Counted from the first letter of the stretch, positions 1 to 11,760 are shown. The stretch is 64,000 bases of DNA from Pirellulales bacterium (GCA_018401745.1 JAGYJY010000006.1:1-64000), one strand, 5' to 3'. Program-made: numbers and translations. The notes: a model not told the origin generated them from the letters alone.

Positions 1-999
1 ACCTCCACACTGAAATACCGCGCGTCGTCGGCATCGAGGTCGTCCGCTCCAACAATCACGACCCGCCCCTGCCGCGTGCCTTTCTCAAGGCCGGCGATGG
101 CAAAGGTGAGCGGCTCACAGCCGGCTTCATCCCACTCCACCGGCTGCACGGCCCGACGGGCGTAGCGGCCGTCTGGCTGCACGATCTCGACCGCGACCGA
201 CCGCTCTTCGGCAGGCCCCAGGCGGCTTCGCTCCACCGTCAGCTCAAGCGGTGCCGTGGCCGACACACGCTCAGCCGGCAGCCGCACCGAGTCGAGCGAG
301 AAGTTGGACGGATCCTCCACCCCCACATCGATCACAACGGGCGAGACCTGCGGATGACGGGCCAGCACCGCGGCAGCTGGCTCGCCAGTCTCCCAGGCCG
401 CCAGCGAGAGATCGGTGAAAAGATAGAGCTCCCGCCTGCCAAGCTGCGACTCAGTCAGGAGATTGGACGCGGCATCGACGGCGGTGGCCAGCGGGATCGC
501 CTGCGGACCTGCTGCCAGACGATCCAGAGCTGCGACGGCTGCCTGGCGACTCGGGGCAAATGCCAGCGGCCTGCCGGACGTGTCGACGATGGCGATCTCA
601 CTGCCTCGCGGCAGCCGCTCAATCAGGTCGCGGGCGATCGCCGCGGCATCCTCCAGCCGACTGCGGTTGGCCTTCCGCAGCAGCATTCGCGGCGAGGTGT
701 CGATCGACGAAAGCCACCACGACGGGCCCTTCCGCCTCCCCCAGCCATCCAGCCGCCCGCAGCGTTGGCCTCGCGAGTGCGAGCGCCAGGAGCACAATCG
801 CTGCCATCCGCAGCAGGAGGAGCAGGAGGTGGTTGAGCCGCAGCCGACGCCGGTTGGCAATCCGCCTCTCTTGCAGAAATCGCAGGGCGGGAAAGTCGTG
901 CGGCACGGGCTTCCGCCGCATCGCCAGATGCAGCACGATCGGCACTGCCACGAGGGCAGCCCCACCGAGAAGCAGCGGCGTGAGGAAGGAAAGGCCCAT
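1..999 (-). CDS. BatA-type VWA membrane protein, 3' end outside window, frame broken by one indel
   Basis: The N-terminus matches the BatA family: two hydrophobic segments at residues 4-25 and 55-73 separated by an Arg-rich loop (AMRRKP, RRIANRRRLRLNH). In many bacteria this family sits in an inner-membrane complex with MoxR and DUF58 proteins. The ATG frame fails near position 706, where the strand reads ...GPVVVAF then leaves frame. Dropping one surplus base there gives VVVAFVIDTSPRM, a VWA beta-strand with a DxS-type MIDAS start, and the new frame stays open to the window edge with VWA-like sequence such as SRLEDAAAIARDLIERLP and LYLFTDLS. It lies 39 bases downstream of the DUF58 gene in the same orientation. 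The C-terminus is not in the window. The family is clear; the frameshift is probably artefactual. Confidence 0.8.
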
Positions 1000-1038
1000 G
1001 GATGGTGTGTGCTCGCGGCGTCGGCGTGACGAAACTCT

Positions 1039-1938
1039 TTAGAAGCGGTTGCGGCGGCTGGCCAGATACCCGGTGAGGGCTCGGTCGAACTGCATGCTGG
1101 TGTCGATCGGAACGTAATCGATGCCCGCCTGAAAGCAGGACCGTCGGTAGTCCTCCCGAAAGCTCTGAACGCTCTCGAGATACCCGCTGCGGGCTGCGTC
1201 GGCATCGATCACGAGCTTTGAGTCGGCCTCCGGATCGGTGAGTTCCACCATCCCTTCGTAGGGAAACCGCTCCTCCGCTTCGTCGAGCACATGAAAGAGA
1301 ATCACGTCGTGGCCCCGATGCCGGAGCCGGTTGAGGGCATCGCGGATCGGCTCGGGGTCGGCCAGCAGGTCGCTGAAGACCATCAGCAGCGAGCGATGCC
1401 GCAGCATGGCTCCAGCCTGCACTAGGCTCTTGGCGATGTCGGTGGCTCCTGAGGGCTGAACCCGCGTCAACAGCGAGAGCACTTCGGCGATCTGCGAACG
1501 TTTCGAGCGGGCAGGCAGGCTCAGCCGGATGCGGTCGTCGAAGACCATCAGTCCGCAGGGGTCTTGCTGGTGGACCATCAGCCAGCAGAGGGCTGCCGCC
1601 AGCGAGATCGAGTAGTCGAGCTTGGTGAACTGCTGACGGTAGGTGAAGTCCATCGAGCGGCTGGTGTCGATCAGCAGGTAGCCGGTGATGTTGGTCTCGG
1701 CTTCAAACTTCTTGACGTAGGGCTTGTCGGTCTTGGCGTAGACCAGCCAGTCGATGTCTTTGGGGTCGTCGCCGGGGGTGTATCTGCGGTGTTCGCTGAA
1801 CTCCACGGAGAAGCCGTGGTAGGGGCTGGCATGCAGCCCCTGCAGAAACCCCTGCACGATAAACTTCGCGCGAAGGTCGAGCCGGGCAATCTGTCGTACG
1901 ACATCCGGCTTCAGGTATTCCTCAACGGCACGCACCAT
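1039..1938 (-). CDS. DUF58 domain protein (VWA-like partner of MoxR)
   Basis: This is a 299-aa cytosolic protein of the DUF58 family, which is typically encoded next to MoxR ATPases and BatA-like VWA proteins. The family signature (RRYTPGDDPKDIDWLVYAKT, residues 51-70) precedes a VWA-like fold whose MIDAS motif DTSRSM starts at residue 91 and whose later strand reads LLMVFSDLL. The substrate of these MoxR/VWA systems is generally unknown; metal insertion or complex assembly is the usual suggestion. It sits between moxR (31 bases upstream) and batA (39 bases downstream), all leftward, so co-transcription is likely. The frame is intact and the length is usual for the family. Confidence 0.9.
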   Translation of the reverse strand: MVRAVEEYLKPDVVRQIARLDLRAKFIVQGFLQGLHASPYHGFSVEFSEHRRYTPGDDPKDIDWLVYAKTDKPYVKKFEAETNITGYLLIDTSRSMDFTYRQQFTKLDYSISLAAALCWLMVHQQDPCGLMVFDDRIRLSLPARSKRSQIAEVLSLLTRVQPSGATDIAKSLVQAGAMLRHRSLLMVFSDLLADPEPIRDALNRLRHRGHDVILFHVLDEAEERFPYEGMVELTDPEADSKLVIDADAARSGYLESVQSFREDYRRSCFQAGIDYVPIDTSMQFDRALTGYLASRRNRF

Positions 1939-1969
1939 CGCCCGCCCCCTTCTGGCAGCTGCCTGCCGC

Positions 1970-2996
<1,027 letters not shown>

Positions 2997-3116
2997 GCTT
3001 ACGTCACCTACGGGGGAGTCGCCGCGGGCGGCACTCGCCCGTTCCTTGTGCAGTATCGGGCTTTGCTGCGATTGCGGCAATCGTGATGGCTCCGTCGCGG
3101 CCGCTAGAATGCGAGC

Positions 3117-5508
3117 ATGCACCATATCATCCCCCCCTCGCTGCGTTCTTTGTCGATTGCCCTGATTCTCGGGGTCGCGGCGTTTCTGCTCGTTAGCAGG
3201 CAGGCGATGGCCCAGCAGCCGGCCGTGACCACCCGGCAGATCGAGGTGGCAATCGAAAAGGCCCGCAACTACCTGGTCGGCCAGCAGCGGGGTGACGGCT
3301 CGTGGGAGTGCTCGATGCGGCCCAACGAGACACGGGTCGGGGCAACGTCGCTGGTAACACTCGCCCTGCTCAATGCTGGCCTTCCTCCCGAGCATCCCAC
3401 GATGGCGAAGGCGCTCAACTGGCTCCGCAGCCAGACGCCAGACGAAACCTATTCGGTGTCGCTGCAGACGATGGTGCTGGCCCTCGTGACTCCCGACGCC
3501 GACCGGCTGCAGCTGGCCCGGAATGTGAAGTGGCTGGAAGATGGTCAGATCCGGCAGGGAGCCACCGCCGGCTCGTGGAGCTACCACCACAATCGCGGCA
3601 ACGGCGACAACTCCAACTCGCAATACGCGATGCTGGGACTGCATGAGGCCAGCGAGGCCGGCATTCAGGTCGACCCTGATGTCTGGCAGCTCGCTCAGAA
3701 ATACTGGGTTTCCTGTCAGGTGAACGACGGCTCCTGGGGCTACACGCTCGGCAACCTCGGCGGCTCTGGCAGCATGACCTGCGCCGGGATCACGAGCCTC
3801 TGGATTACCAGCCAGCATCTCCTCGCGGCCGATGCCAAAGCCGCCGGCGACAGCGTCACCTGCTGCGGTGGAGGCCGCTCACCGCAGCAGCTTGAGCGGG
3901 GCCTGGCCTGGCTGGGCAGCCGCTTTTCCGTTGTGGAAAACCCGGGCACCCGGGGGCAGACCTGGCTCTACTACTATCTCTACGGCCTCGAGCGGGTGGG
4001 TCGCTTCACCGCCCGCCGCTACATCGGCAACGCCGACTGGTATCTCGAGGGCGCGAAGATGTTTATCGCCTCGCAGGATCCGCTCGACGGCACCTTCAAG
4101 GGCTCGCATGAAGACAAGGTGGTGGCCACGAGCTTCGCCCTGCTCTTTCTGGCCAAGGGACGCCGGCCGGTGATTGTTTCCAAGAGCCGGCATCTTCCCG
4201 ATCCCGACTGGAATCGGCACGGCCACGAGGTCGCGCACCTCGTCCGTCATGTCGAGCAGCGGTGGAAGCGGGACTACCCCGCTGGCCTCTCCTGGCATGT
4301 GGTCGACACCCCATCCGCCGGCCTTGATGACCTCCTCCAGGCCCCCGTGCTCTGGCTCTCTGGCAGCCGCGGCCTCGACCTCGGCCCGGGCGCCGGCAAG
4401 AAACTGCGGGCCTACCTCGACGACGGCGGCTTCATCTTCGCTGAGGCCTGCTGCCCCGAGAGCGCCGGCTTCGATGCGGATCTCCGCAGGCTGATGGAGG
4501 AAGCCTTTCCCGAGCCTGAGTTTCGCTTTCTTTTGCTGCCTCCCGAGCATCCCGCCTGGAACGCCGAGGAGATCGTGCCGGCGAGTCTCCAGCGGCCTCT
4601 CCTGGGGATCGACTACGGCTGCCGCACCTCGGTGATCTACGCCCCGCCCACCGACAACCTGCCCGGCGGGGCGATGCCGAGCCTCGGCTGCCTGTGGGAG
4701 CTCGGCGGCAGTTCCAAAGACAGCCTCGCCGACAACTATCCGCCGCGAGGTCGACGCGGCCCTGGCGATCGGCACGAATGTACTTGCCTACGCCACCAAC
4801 CGTCAGCTCAAGCGAAAAGACGAACTGTTTGCCCTGCCGGAGCGGCCGACCGACCCTGAGGTCGATCCCGCCGCCAGAGGGCGGCTCGCCATCGGCAAGC
4901 TGCGGCATGCCGGCATGTGCAACGCAGCTCCGGCAGCGCTAGCCAACGTGCTGCGGGCAGCCGCCCGCGAACTTGGTGCAGAGGTCGACGATGCCCCACA
5001 GATGATCGACCCGAGCGATGAGGCGATCTTCGGCTACCACCTGCTTTTTATGCATGGCCGCAGTGGCTTCGCTCTCGACGATGCGGGCCGCGCCAACCTG
5101 GCAGCCTTCCTCGACCGCGGCGGCCTGCTGCTGGCCGACAGCATCTGCGGCTCAAAGGAGTTTTCCGACGCCTTCCGCGCCGAGATCGAAGCGATCCTGC
5201 CTGCGGCAACGCTCGAGGAGATCCCCGCCGACGACCCGCTCTTCACGCCGGCCTATGGCGGCTTCGATATTCGCCGCGTGACCCTCCGCCAGCCGCTGGC
5301 AGGTGATGGCCGCCTCGATGCCAGGGAGCAGCTGATCACCCCCAAGCTCCAGGGCATTCGCAGCGGCGACCGCTGGGCGGTGATCTTCTCCCCCTACGAC
5401 CTCTCCTGCGCCCTCGAGAAGCAGAACTCGCTGCAGTGCACCGGCTACGGCAGCGACGATGCCCAGCGGATTGCGCTGAACCTCCTGCTCTACTCGCTCA
5501 ACCACTGA
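3117..5508 (+). CDS. Secreted squalene-cyclase-like/DUF4159 protein, one indel
   Basis: A signal peptide (hydrophobic residues 12-26, cleavage near RQAMAQQ) is followed by alpha/alpha-toroid repeats like those of prenyltransferase/squalene-cyclase families (QRGDGSWE, NDGSWGY, QDPLDGTFKGS, residues about 35-330) and then a DUF4159 domain from about residue 345. The first frame breaks near 4737, after DSLADN. Dropping one base continues as IRREVDAALAIGTNVLAYAT and on to LLLYSLNH at 5508, so both parts belong to one protein of about 796 aa. DUF4159 proteins beside MoxR/DUF58/BatA clusters are common in planctomycetes; their function is unknown. It faces away from moxR across a 120-base intergenic region that must hold both promoters. 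Confidence 0.85.
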
Positions 5509-5633
5509 CCGCTCAACCACTGAGTTTGTTCAACAAAGTCGGGATCCGAGCCCGAGCCCGAGCCTGTTGAAGGCCAGCTGCCGCGTCGCTGCAGGCAGTC
5601 GCTGCACGTCTCCGCGGTGCCGCTTCCGCTCGC

Positions 5634-6314
5634 TCACTCGGAATCTCTTCCCGTGAGGAAACTCGCGTAGTAGAGCAGGGTCAGCAGGCTCTGCAGCGTG
5701 GCGGCAACATAGGTCCAGGCCGCGGCGTTGAGCACTCGGTTGACCCCTCCCATGTCTGCCTGCGGCACGATGCCGAGGCTCACCAGCTGGGCCTTTGCAC
5801 GATTGCTCGCATCAAACTCGACCGGCAGATTGACCAGCTGAAAAAACACCGTGCCGCCGAAGAGCAGAATGCCGAGCCAGGCCAGCTGCGACAGCCCAAT
5901 GCCGAGCCCAATCAGCAACAGGATCACGCCAAAGCCGCTGCCGATATTCGCAATCCCCACCGCCGCATTGCGAATCGACATCAGGGCATAGCCCTGGGCA
6001 TCCTGGAGGGCGTGCCCAGCCTCATGGGCTGCGATGCCCACGGCGGCCAGCGACCGCTGGCTATAGACCTCAGGCGAGAGCCGCAGCACCTTCGCCTGCG
6101 GGTCGTAGTGGTCGGAGAGTTTGCCCGGCACCTGCTCGATGGCCACATCGGTGGCCCCTGCGGAATCGAGGATGAGGCGGGCGGCCGCCGCCCCTGTAAT
6201 CGGAGCCGGCTCCTGTGACGCTGCGGCATACGCCGAATGCACCCGCCACTGTGCCCACATCGCCAGCAACAAGGCGGGAGCCACATACACGAAATACATT
6301 GGGTCGAAAAACAT
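5634..6314 (-). CDS. YugP-type membrane zinc metallopeptidase (Zn_peptidase_2)
   Basis: The 226-aa product has a single N-terminal hydrophobic segment (MYFVYVAPALLLAMWAQ), the zinc-binding motif AAHEAGHALQDAQ (HExxH) and two further hydrophobic stretches, the layout of the YugP/Zn_peptidase_2 family, at that family's usual length. I chose the ATG at 6314 because MFFDPMYFVYV is the typical family start; the 26 upstream in-frame residues look non-coding. The physiological substrate is unknown. It converges on the DUF4159 gene, separated by 125 bases containing three GAGCCC units and a TTCAACA/TGTTGAA inverted repeat. Confidence 0.88.
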   Translation of the reverse strand: MFFDPMYFVYVAPALLLAMWAQWRVHSAYAAASQEPAPITGAAAARLILDSAGATDVAIEQVPGKLSDHYDPQAKVLRLSPEVYSQRSLAAVGIAAHEAGHALQDAQGYALMSIRNAAVGIANIGSGFGVILLLIGLGIGLSQLAWLGILLFGGTVFFQLVNLPVEFDASNRAKAQLVSLGIVPQADMGGVNRVLNAAAWTYVAATLQSLLTLLYYASFLTGRDSE

Positions 6315-6520
6315 GGTGGTGCTCGTGTTTCCTCGGGATGTCGCTCCGGCGTAAGCCTCTGACACAGCCCCGTGGGCCGCGGCAGGCTTCATGCATGCGG
6401 AAAGCCGCGTTGGACGGCCGGCCTTTCCGAAGCCATTCTAGCAGGGAGGCCTCGTGCAGGGGCCATCCGCCTGCCCTCTGGCCTCTCGGGCCAACCAATT
6501 TTTACGGATTTGGCCCCGCC

Positions 6521-7679
6521 ATGGTTCGCTTCGCTTTTTGTTCTCTGACCTTTTCCGTTGTGCTCCGCGGGTGTGCCGCCGCGGGCGTGATCGCCGGCCT
6601 TTTGGCGGCTGGGGGCTGCAACCGCGAGCCTGCCGCCTCTCCCATCAGCGAGGCGACGGGAGACCTCGTCGACGTGGCCAGCCTCTGCGAACGAATCGAT
6701 GCGGTGCTTGCCCACGCCCGCGACGGCCGGCGGCTCAACACCACCGACCATGCCGCCTGGCAGGTTGTGCATGGAATCCTCGCCTTTGGCGACGCTTTTC
6801 CCGTCGATCATGAGGGAACGACCTCTCCGGCCCTCGACTACCTGCTGACTGGCGGCCGGCTCACCGGCTGGACACTTCGGCCGGGCTCGGAGGGAGTGGT
6901 CGCTGTCCTTGATCCTGGCAGCAAAACCGGCCAGGGGCATCCCGATCAGTGGCTCGGCTACCTCTCCCAGTTTTCGCTCGAAGGGCTCCCGTTGGACGCG
7001 ACACTCTCGGCCGGTGGAGCGACCTACCAGGTGTCGGACCTGCTCGCTCAGGCCCAGCACGACCTGAGGCCCGGCCAGGAGGCAACCTGGACCCTGATGG
7101 CATTCTCCACCTACCTGCCTGTCGACGCCTCCTGGACCGCCGGTGACGGCACCGAGTGGACACTGGAAAAACTCGTGGCGATGGAGGCCGCGGCCGATCT
7201 GGCTGAGAGCGCCTGCGGGGGATCACATCGCCTCTACGGGCTGACCGTCGCCATCAACCGTTACCTCGCCGCCACCGGTCAGGAAGCTGCCGATCTGGCC
7301 GGCGGCTGGGCCCAGGCCGAGGCACGCATTCAAGCAGCAATCGAAAACGCCCGCCGCTTCCAGCAGCCCGATGGCAGCTTTTCCACGAGCTTTTTCGAAC
7401 GGCCGAGCACGTCGCCAGACGTGTTTGCCAAGATTGGCTCGTCTGGCCACACGTTTGAGTTTCTGGCGATGGCGCTGGAGCAGGAAGCGACTGAATGAAC
7501 CCTGGGTGCGACGCGCAGCCGACGCACTGGTCACACTGCTCGAGCAGACCGCCGACGTGCCGGTGGAGTGCGGTGGGCTCTACCATGCCGCCCATGGTCT
7601 TGTGCTCTATCGGGCGAGAATGTGCGGCACGGATGCCCTCGCCTTTTCTTTCGAATCGCCCAGGCGGCTGGTACCCTGA
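6521..7679 (+). CDS. Putative lipoprotein of a planctomycete-type family, one indel
   Basis: The start ATG at 6521 opens a lipoprotein signal ending in the lipobox LAAGGC, so the mature protein should be membrane-anchored. The body is mostly helical and ends in the first frame at EQEATE. Removing one A near 7485 turns that end into EQERLNEPWVRRAADALV and continues through ECGGLYHAAHGLVLYRAR to a stop at 7679, which reads as a conserved C-terminus. I recall similar planctomycete proteins carrying a misleading GTPase-activating-protein name; no GTPase-related motif is visible. Function unknown. Another hydrophobic-residue-rich stretch is absent, so the rest is probably periplasmic. Confidence 0.7.
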
Positions 7680-7770
7680 CATGCAGCCGGGGTACACGAC
7701 GAGTTCGCGTGAGCGGTGGCAGGCCGCCGTCGTGATCTGCGTGACAGACTTCTAACGATGGGCTGCGCAC

Positions 7771-9301
7771 GTGCACGGGCTGATTTTTTTCTATATCCAG
7801 AAGTTTGCGGAGTCGCTCTCCAAAGACGGCCGTGTGCAGCGGCCGCTGCGGACCACCGTCAACGCAGCCTCACGACGTTTTCTGCCATCGAAAAGTTATC
7901 CCGACGAAGAGGCGGTCTCACTGCTCTCGTCGGTTGCCGAGGCAGCGGGCGAACCGCTTCCCAGCCTGCTTGAGAGGTTTGGCTTCTTTTTGGCACCCCA
8001 TCTGCTGAAGGTGGCCGGGCAGCATGTCGAGCCCACCTGGCGGACGCTCGACCTGATCGAACACACCGAGTCGGTAATCCACACCATGGTGCGGGCCACG
8101 ACGCCCGACGCCACGCCACCGGTGATCGAAACGGCCCGCACGGCGGCCGATGAGGTGCAGGTGATCTACGCCTCCTCCCGCAAGCTCTGCCGGCTCGCGG
8201 CGGGCATTCTCCGCGGCGTGGCCGAACACTACGGCGAAGCGGTGGAAATCACGGAAGACGCCTGCATGCTTCATGGGGCCCCCTTTTGCTCATTTGTGAT
8301 TCGGCTCACACGGCCTGAAACCAACGACTCGCACGACTCACATGCCGAGACGATCCAGCTGGAATCATCCGCCGATGGCCGCCTCTCGGTCAGCAAAGAC
8401 GGGCCTGTGGTCACCGGCCGCGCCTTCGACGATCCGCCGCCCACGGTGATCGGTGGGCATCGCGTCATCAAGCTGCTGGGCCGGGGCGGCATGGGGCGGG
8501 TCTATCTTGCCCACGATGAACAGCTCGACCGCGATGTGGCGATCAAGACGATGCTGCCTTCCCGGGCCGATGACCCTGCCGCACGCAAACGGTTTCTGCG
8601 GGAAAGCCGAGCGGTCGCGAAGGTCGAGCACGAAAACGTCGTCTACGATCTACCAGGTTGGCGAGCATCCGCTGCCAGGCTGCGACTACGGCCTGCCCTA
8701 CTTCGTGATGCAGCGGCTCTCCGGCAGCCCGCTGACGGTGGTCCGCGAGGAGCAGGGCCGGCTCCCGCTGCCGGAGGCCTTGCGGATCGCCAGGGAGATC
8801 GCCTCGGGCCTACATGCGGCCCACACCGCAGGCCTGATTCACCGCGACATCAAGCCGGAAAACGTGTTTCTTGAGGGGCCGCACCAGAAGGTGAAGATCA
8901 TCGACTTCGGCCTGGCCAGCGACAATCGCGGCGACGACATGCGGCTCACGGTCGACGGGGCGATCGTGGGAACCCCCGCCTACATGGCGCCTGAGCGGAT
9001 GAGCAACTCCAGCGACGTCGACTTGAAGGCCGATATCTTTGGCCTCGGGGTGATGCTCTACGAGATGCTCGCCGGGCAGTTTCCCTTTGAGGGCACGTCG
9101 ATCGTCTCGATGCTGGCGTCGATCGCCCGCGGCGAACCGAAGCCGCTGACGGCCTGCGTGCCCGATATTCCAGCCGAGGTGGCCAGTGTGGTGATGCGGA
9201 TGATGGCCCGCGAGAAGGCCGACCGGCCCGCGAGCTGCGAACAGATCGCCCAGCAGATTGCTGAACTCGAGAGCCGGCTGGCATCTGGCCACCGCTTGTA
9301 G
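7771..9301 (+). CDS. H-NOX (haem NO/O2 sensor) - Ser/Thr protein kinase fusion, one indel
   Basis: Residues 1-180 match the H-NOX/HNOB haem fold. The start MHGLIFFYIQ (GTG at 7771) is the typical family N-terminus. His104 in SVIHTMVRATTPDATPP aligns with the proximal haem ligand of Thermoanaerobacter H-NOX, and YASSR (Tyr133, Ser135, Arg137) is the YxSxR haem-propionate motif. After a linker of about 45 residues comes a Hanks kinase: glycine loop LGRGGMGRVY, VAIK lysine 259, then after the indel HRDIKPEN, DFG and APE motifs. A surplus T near 8644 breaks the frame; without it the join reads EHENVVTIYQVGEH, typical kinase sequence. Expected role: haem-bound NO or O2 controls phosphorylation of unknown targets. 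No transmembrane segment is visible, so it is probably cytosolic. Confidence 0.85.
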
Positions 9302-9343
9302 CCGCACGCCCCCGCCTGCTGCGGCGGCCCACAAGGGCTCGGA

Positions 9344-10684
9344 TCAGGTGCGTGACCGCACCGAGGCCACCGCGGCAGCGACCGCCTCCGCCAGCACGTC
9401 GGCATCGCCTCCCCAGGTGAGCTCCTCGCTCTCCCCCGAGGCCATCCGTTTCAGCTGGGCCTTGCCGGCGGCAAACTCATCGGAGCCGAGGATCAACGCC
9501 ACCGGGTGCCCTCGCTTGGCCGCGAGCTTGAGCTGCACACCAACCTTCTTGGCCTCAGGATAGAACTCGACGGCCACGCCTCGCGACCGCAGGGCCGACG
9601 CAATCCGCAGATAGTCGCCAAGATGCTCGTCGGCAAAGAACACGAGAAAGACTTCGGCCGGTGTCTCGGCAGTCGGCAGGCGGCCAAGCTCTTCAAGGCC
9701 TGCGATCAGTCGATCGAGCCCGAGCGAGGCGCCGACGCCAGGAAGCGGCTGCTTGGTGTAGAGGCCTGCCAGGTTGTCGTAGCGGCCGCCTGAGCAGATG
9801 CTCCCCAGGCTCGGCAGCTCGTCGAGAAAGCTCTCCAGCACAATGCCGGTGTAGTAATCAAGGCCGCGAGCGATCGACGGATCGAGCATCACCCGACCCG
9901 CAGGCACGCCCGCCGAGGCCACTCCATCGATGATCTTTGCCAGGCCCGCCAGGCCGGCCTTGCCGATTTCCGATTCCCCCACGAGCGGCTTGAGCTGCTC
10001 GAGCACCGCCTGCGGCGGCCCCGCCAGCGACGCCATCGCCAGCAGCCGCTCAATCGCCTCGGGAGCAACACCATGGCCCGCCAGTTCCGTACCCACGGCC
10101 TCGGGTGAGGCCTTGCCGAGCTTGTCGAGGGCCCGCAAGACATCCGTCTGCTTTTCGGCGAGCCCCGCCTGCTCAAGGATGCCGGTGAGCGTGCGGCGGT
10201 CGTTGAGCCGGATCGTAAAGCGGTCGATGCCGATCGCGACGAGCAGGTCGTGCACCACAAGGACCGTTTCCAGGTCCGACACCGGGCTCGTGGTGCCGAT
10301 AGTGTCGAAGTCGCACTGCATGAACTCGCGGTAGCGGCCCCGCTGCGTGTTTTCACCACGCCACACGGTCGCCATGTGGTACCGCTTAAAGGGCAGACCG
10401 AGCGAGCCCACATGCTGCGCGGCAAACCGGGCGAAGGGCACGGTCAGGTCAAACCGCATCCCAACGTCGCGATTGCCATGATCGGTGAAGCGGTAGAGCT
10501 GCTTGTCGGTCTCGTCGCTCCCTTTGCCGGTGAGAATCTCCAGATACTCAAGCGCCGGCGTGTCGATCGGTGCGAAGCCGTAGGAACGGTACACGCGACG
10601 AGCCACATCGAGCACCCATTCCCGCGCGAGAGCCTGGGCGGGCAAGTAGTCGCGAAATCCTTTGAGCGTGCGAGGGGTGATCAT
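9344..10684 (-). CDS. hisS: Histidyl-tRNA synthetase
   Basis: The 446-aa product is a full-length class II histidyl-tRNA synthetase that charges tRNA-His in the cytosol. Visible signatures are the N-terminal TPRTLKGFRDYLP, motif 2 (RGENTQRGRYREFMQCDFD), the histidine-binding ARGLDYYTGIVLE and motif 3 (GVGASLGLDRL), followed by a C-terminal anticodon-binding domain (EVFLVFFADE to the end). The anticodon domain argues for HisS rather than HisZ. It converges on the H-NOX-kinase gene with 42 bases between stops. The YkgJ-type gene lies 36 bases upstream in the same direction. Confidence 0.95.
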   Translation of the reverse strand: MITPRTLKGFRDYLPAQALAREWVLDVARRVYRSYGFAPIDTPALEYLEILTGKGSDETDKQLYRFTDHGNRDVGMRFDLTVPFARFAAQHVGSLGLPFKRYHMATVWRGENTQRGRYREFMQCDFDTIGTTSPVSDLETVLVVHDLLVAIGIDRFTIRLNDRRTLTGILEQAGLAEKQTDVLRALDKLGKASPEAVGTELAGHGVAPEAIERLLAMASLAGPPQAVLEQLKPLVGESEIGKAGLAGLAKIIDGVASAGVPAGRVMLDPSIARGLDYYTGIVLESFLDELPSLGSICSGGRYDNLAGLYTKQPLPGVGASLGLDRLIAGLEELGRLPTAETPAEVFLVFFADEHLGDYLRIASALRSRGVAVEFYPEAKKVGVQLKLAAKRGHPVALILGSDEFAAGKAQLKRMASGESEELTWGGDADVLAEAVAAAVASVRSRT

Positions 10685-10720
10685 GGTGCGGGGCGGGGCG
10701 AGCCTGAGGTGACAGTGCTG

Positions 10721-11224
10721 TTACGAGAGGATCTGCAGCGGATTTGGCTTGGGGCTGCGAATCGATCGGTGCCGGTTTTTTCGCTTGCGTCCATCACCGA
10801 TCTTCGAGCCACACGGCCCGAGCATCGCCTCCATGAACTCCTCGACCTGCTCGGGCGTCTCGAAGTACTGGTCATACACCCAGTCGTCTTCATACTCGCA
10901 GTTGTCAGTCGTGTACTCACGGCAGATCAACGGCCGGGTCTCATAGATGCCGCAGCGGTTGTCGTCTTGGAGATGCTTGCAGACGGTGTGCACACAGACA
11001 TACCAGGAGCCGGCTTCCACGAAGACCGTGGCATGCTCATGCAGCAGAAACCACCGCAGATACTCAAACTCCTCGATCGTCTCGGGCGCATCGGTCGGCA
11101 GCGCGAAGTAGCGGCAGCACTTGGCGGAGCAATGCTCGCAGAGCACCTGATCGGCTGGAACATTCTCCCGCCGCGGCTTGACGGGCAGCCGCGGCAACAC
11201 AGGCTCAGCAACGGGCATCGGCAT
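10721..11224 (-). CDS. YkgJ-family cysteine-cluster protein
   Basis: The 167-aa protein carries the CxxCxxCC-type cluster LCEHCSAKCCRYFALP (residues about 28-43) plus later cysteines in YVCVHTVCKHL and NRCGIYETRPLICREY, the pattern of the YkgJ/Fe-S cluster-binding family. Such proteins are thought to bind zinc or an Fe-S cluster; no reaction is established. An Asp/Glu-rich tail (YEDDWVYDQYFETPEQ) follows. It probably shares a transcript with hisS. Its start faces a long palindromic repeat tract rather than an ordinary promoter region. Confidence 0.85.
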   Translation of the reverse strand: MPMPVAEPVLPRLPVKPRRENVPADQVLCEHCSAKCCRYFALPTDAPETIEEFEYLRWFLLHEHATVFVEAGSWYVCVHTVCKHLQDDNRCGIYETRPLICREYTTDNCEYEDDWVYDQYFETPEQVEEFMEAMLGPCGSKIGDGRKRKNRHRSIRSPKPNPLQILS

Positions 11225-11384
11225 CTCAGGATTCCCGACACAAAAACGAAAAAATCAGCCACAACGGCCCACACTCTAGCCCACACCAAACCACAGCACG
11301 ACCCTCCGCGGCGATCCACCACCAAAACCCCGCAGCCGCCTCACAAACGAGCGAGCGGTGGGGAGACCACCCGCGGATTGTGAA

Positions 11385-11516
11385 GGAGACCGCGCGCGCG
11401 TGGTCCGGCTCGGCAGGCGGCAAAAGTCTCGTCGCTGGCCAGGAGAGGCCCAAACGCTCCTCGAGCGTTCGCCGACCCGCCGAGCCTCCACTTTTCTGTC
11501 AATGAGCGAAGGGAGG
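11385..11516. repeat. Dispersed intergenic repeat, family A copy 1
   Basis: This stretch (GGAGACCGCGCGCG... through CGGCAAAAGT... to AATGAGCGAAGGG) recurs with few changes at 59926-60054 and 60061-60190. It has nested dyad symmetry: outer arms GGCTCGGCAGGCGG and CCGACCCGCCGAGCC, inner hairpin CGCTC/GAGCG. It overlaps no credible gene. The region between 11225 and 11384 is A/C-rich and I see nothing else in it. Confidence 0.8.
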
Positions 11517-11520
11517 AAAC

Positions 11521-11725
11521 GGGACGGGTCCTCGGGCCGCAAAGCGAATGCACGCGCGAGCGGGACGGGTCCTCGGGCCGCAAAGCGAATGCACGCGCGA
11601 GCGGGACGGGTCCTCGGGCCGCAAAGCGGCCTCGGCTTTGCCGAGGTGCCTCCGGCACCCGAAGACCCGTCCCGTTCAATCCGCCTCCGGCACCCGAAGA
11701 CCCGTCCCGTTCAATCCGCCCGTCC
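11521..11725. repeat. Dispersed intergenic repeat, family B copy 1 with partial units
   Basis: Two 41-base tandem units starting GGGACGGGTCCTCGGGCCGC (11521 and 11562) lead into a complete 71-base nested palindrome at 11603-11673: outer arms GGGACGGGTC/GACCCGTCCC, inner stem GGCCTCGGC-TTT-GCCGAGG. Further right-arm half units (CGGCACCCGAAGACCCGTCCC-like, split here) follow. Complete copies also occur at 52781-52851 and 60203-60273. Confidence 0.85.
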
Positions 11726-11760
11726 CGCTTGCGCACCGCCACCCCGCTCAGCCCTCGTCC

